Assembly (NCBI GenBank): GCA_016791085.1
Contig: JAEUNN010000180.1
Coordinates: 1 to 6,924, forward strand
Origin: Rhodocyclaceae bacterium
GTDB lineage: Bacteria; Pseudomonadota; Gammaproteobacteria; Burkholderiales; Rhodocyclaceae
DNA: 6,924 nt
Reading direction: 5' to 3'
The notes under the pieces were generated by a model. It had not been told where the DNA came from and did not search any database. It worked only from the letters and a program-made list of their open reading frames with translations. Shown here piece by piece: positions 6,013 through 6,924 of the stretch (positions within the stretch are counted from its first letter, which is position 1; each line of letters starts with the position of its first letter). The position numbers were made by a program, and so were the translations under genes.

Positions 6013-6609
6013 ATGGCGGCACTGACCAGCCTGGACGAGCTTATCGCGGCATTGCGCTGCCTGCCCGGTGTCGGCCCGAAATCCGCTCAGCGCATGGCCT
6101 ACCACCTGTTGCAGCATGAACGCGACGGCGCCGAGCGGCTCAGCCGGGCGCTGACTGCCGCGTTGCAGAACCTGCGCCACTGTACGCGCTGCAACGCATT
6201 CGCCGAACGCGAAATTTGCGAGCGCTGTGCGGCGCCGCGGCGCGACGCGAACTTGCTGTGCGTGGTCGAAACACCCGCCGACCTGAACATGATGGAACAG
6301 ACGCAGCTCTATAACGGGCTCTATTACTGCCTCATGGGACGCATCGAACCGCTCGCCGGAGTGGGGCCACGCGAGCTGCAGATCGATCGCCTGCTGGCGC
6401 GTGCCGGCGACGGCGTGGTACAGGAAGTGATACTCGCCACCAATTTCACCAACGAAGGCGAAGCCACTGCGCATTACCTCGGCGAACTGCTGCGCGCGCG
6501 CGGGCTCAAGGTAAGCCGCATCGCGCGCGGGCTGCCGGTTGGGGCCGAACTCGAGTATGCCGATGCCGGCACGATAGGACAGGCGCTGGTCGAACGCCGG
6601 CCGCTATAA
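6013..6609 (+). CDS. recR: Recombination mediator protein RecR
   Basis: RecR works with RecO and RecF to load RecA onto SSB-coated single-stranded gaps during recombinational repair, and forms a ring-like clamp on DNA. The 198-residue product has the normal family length. Domains in order: a helix-hairpin-helix DNA-binding segment LRCLPGVGPKSAQRMAYHLL (about 14-33); a four-cysteine zinc finger with C57, C60, C69 and C72; and a Toprim domain from about residue 79 (LLCVVETPADLNMMEQT) through LMGRIEPLAGVGP and VILATNFTNEGEATAHYL; then a C-terminal Walker-B-like segment VSRIARGLPVGAELEYADAGTIGQAL. The ATG is 30 bases after the ybaB stop with only a weak GGGA (6000-6003) upstream. It is probably on the dnaX-ybaB transcript. 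Confidence 0.97.
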   Translation: MAALTSLDELIAALRCLPGVGPKSAQRMAYHLLQHERDGAERLSRALTAALQNLRHCTRCNAFAEREICERCAAPRRDANLLCVVETPADLNMMEQTQLYNGLYYCLMGRIEPLAGVGPRELQIDRLLARAGDGVVQEVILATNFTNEGEATAHYLGELLRARGLKVSRIARGLPVGAELEYADAGTIGQALVERRPL

Positions 6610-6642
6610 CGCGGCGCCGGCGCATCAATGGGGGGTACAGGC

Positions 6643-6924
6643 GTGGATTTGCAGGCGCTATGGCTATTTCTGCACGTGGCCAGCGTGGTGGTGTGGGTAG
6701 GCGGCATGTTTTTCGCGTACGTGTGCCTGCGCCCGGTCGCCGCGGTGCAATTGGCGCCGCCGCAACGGCTGCCGCTGTGGTCGGCCGTGTTTGCGCGCTT
6801 TTTTCCGTGTGTCTGGGTGGCCGTGGCCTTGCTGCTGGCAAGCGGCTTCGCCCGCCTTGGCAGCGTCGGCTTCGCGGCCGCGCCGCGCCATTGGCATGTC
6901 ATGATGGGCATAGGCATCGTCATG
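6643..6924 (+). CDS. CopD-like integral membrane protein, 3'-truncated by window
   Basis: An open frame runs from GTG 6643 to the last base, 94 codons without a stop. GTG is preferred because GGGGG at 6630-6635 lies seven bases before it. An in-frame ATG at 6628 would add five residues (MGGTG) but has no ribosome binding site. The N terminus is a membrane helix with the motif ALWLFLHVASVVVWVGGMFF, a second helix lies at about 55-69 (PCVWVAVALLLASGF), and a third begins at the window edge (MMGIGIVM). The LHxxxxxxWVGGMFF pattern with LRP and PPQRLPLW is typical of proteobacterial CopD-family proteins of unclear function, some linked to copper or haem handling. H11, H83 and H85 are possible metal or haem ligands, unproven. 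It starts 33 bases after recR and may share its transcript. Confidence 0.75.
   Translation, partial: MDLQALWLFLHVASVVVWVGGMFFAYVCLRPVAAVQLAPPQRLPLWSAVFARFFPCVWVAVALLLASGFARLGSVGFAAAPRHWHVMMGIGIVM

Noticed and set aside
6614..6623. 10-base palindrome GCGCCGGCGC after recR as a terminator
   Set aside because: It has no loop and no T-run, and simple GC palindromes are common in this DNA.

Overview
The window is 6,924 bases of GC-rich DNA (by eye over 60% G+C) with all genes on the + strand. It reads as a betaproteobacterial chromosome. The best support is the order small SRP RNA (ffs) - dnaX - ybaB - recR - CopD-like membrane protein. The second support is an upstream tungsten aldehyde oxidoreductase cluster like that of Aromatoleum/Azoarcus-type denitrifiers (Rhodocyclales and relatives). 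The exact genus cannot be fixed from the sequence.

Region 1 (1-3570) is the 3' part of an AOR operon. It holds the tungsten/pterin/[4Fe-4S] catalytic subunit (aorB-like, 5' end cut off by the window), an FAD/NAD(P)H oxidoreductase subunit (aorC-like), a MoaD-type sulfur carrier ending in Gly-Gly, and a small protein of unknown function whose likely GTG start overlaps the MoaD stop. An electron-transfer Fe-S subunit (aorA) would be expected just upstream. Together the genes should oxidise aldehydes to acids, pass electrons through Fe-S clusters to FAD and NAD+, and supply a sulfur carrier for the metal-binding pterin. The 119-base gap between aorB and aorC holds two hairpins, one of them terminator-like.

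Region 2 (3571-3881) is 311 bases without a protein gene. In order it carries a probable rho-independent terminator closing the AOR operon, a -10 promoter element, the 4.5S/SRP RNA gene with its own short T-run, a 14-base perfect palindrome, and an extended -10 element placed almost on top of the dnaX start codon.

Region 3 (3882-6924) is the DNA replication/repair operon: dnaX (clamp-loader tau subunit), ybaB (nucleoid-associated protein), recR (RecFOR recombination mediator), and the start of a CopD-like inner-membrane protein that runs off the end. Spacings are short (10, 30 and 33 bases), which suggests one transcript.

I found no mobile element, CRISPR array, tRNA or phage feature. Most of the window is recognisable. 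The least explained parts are the 95-codon gene after moaD, the hairpins between aorB and aorC, and the near-leaderless arrangement at dnaX. I do not see convincing evidence of a wholly new system.
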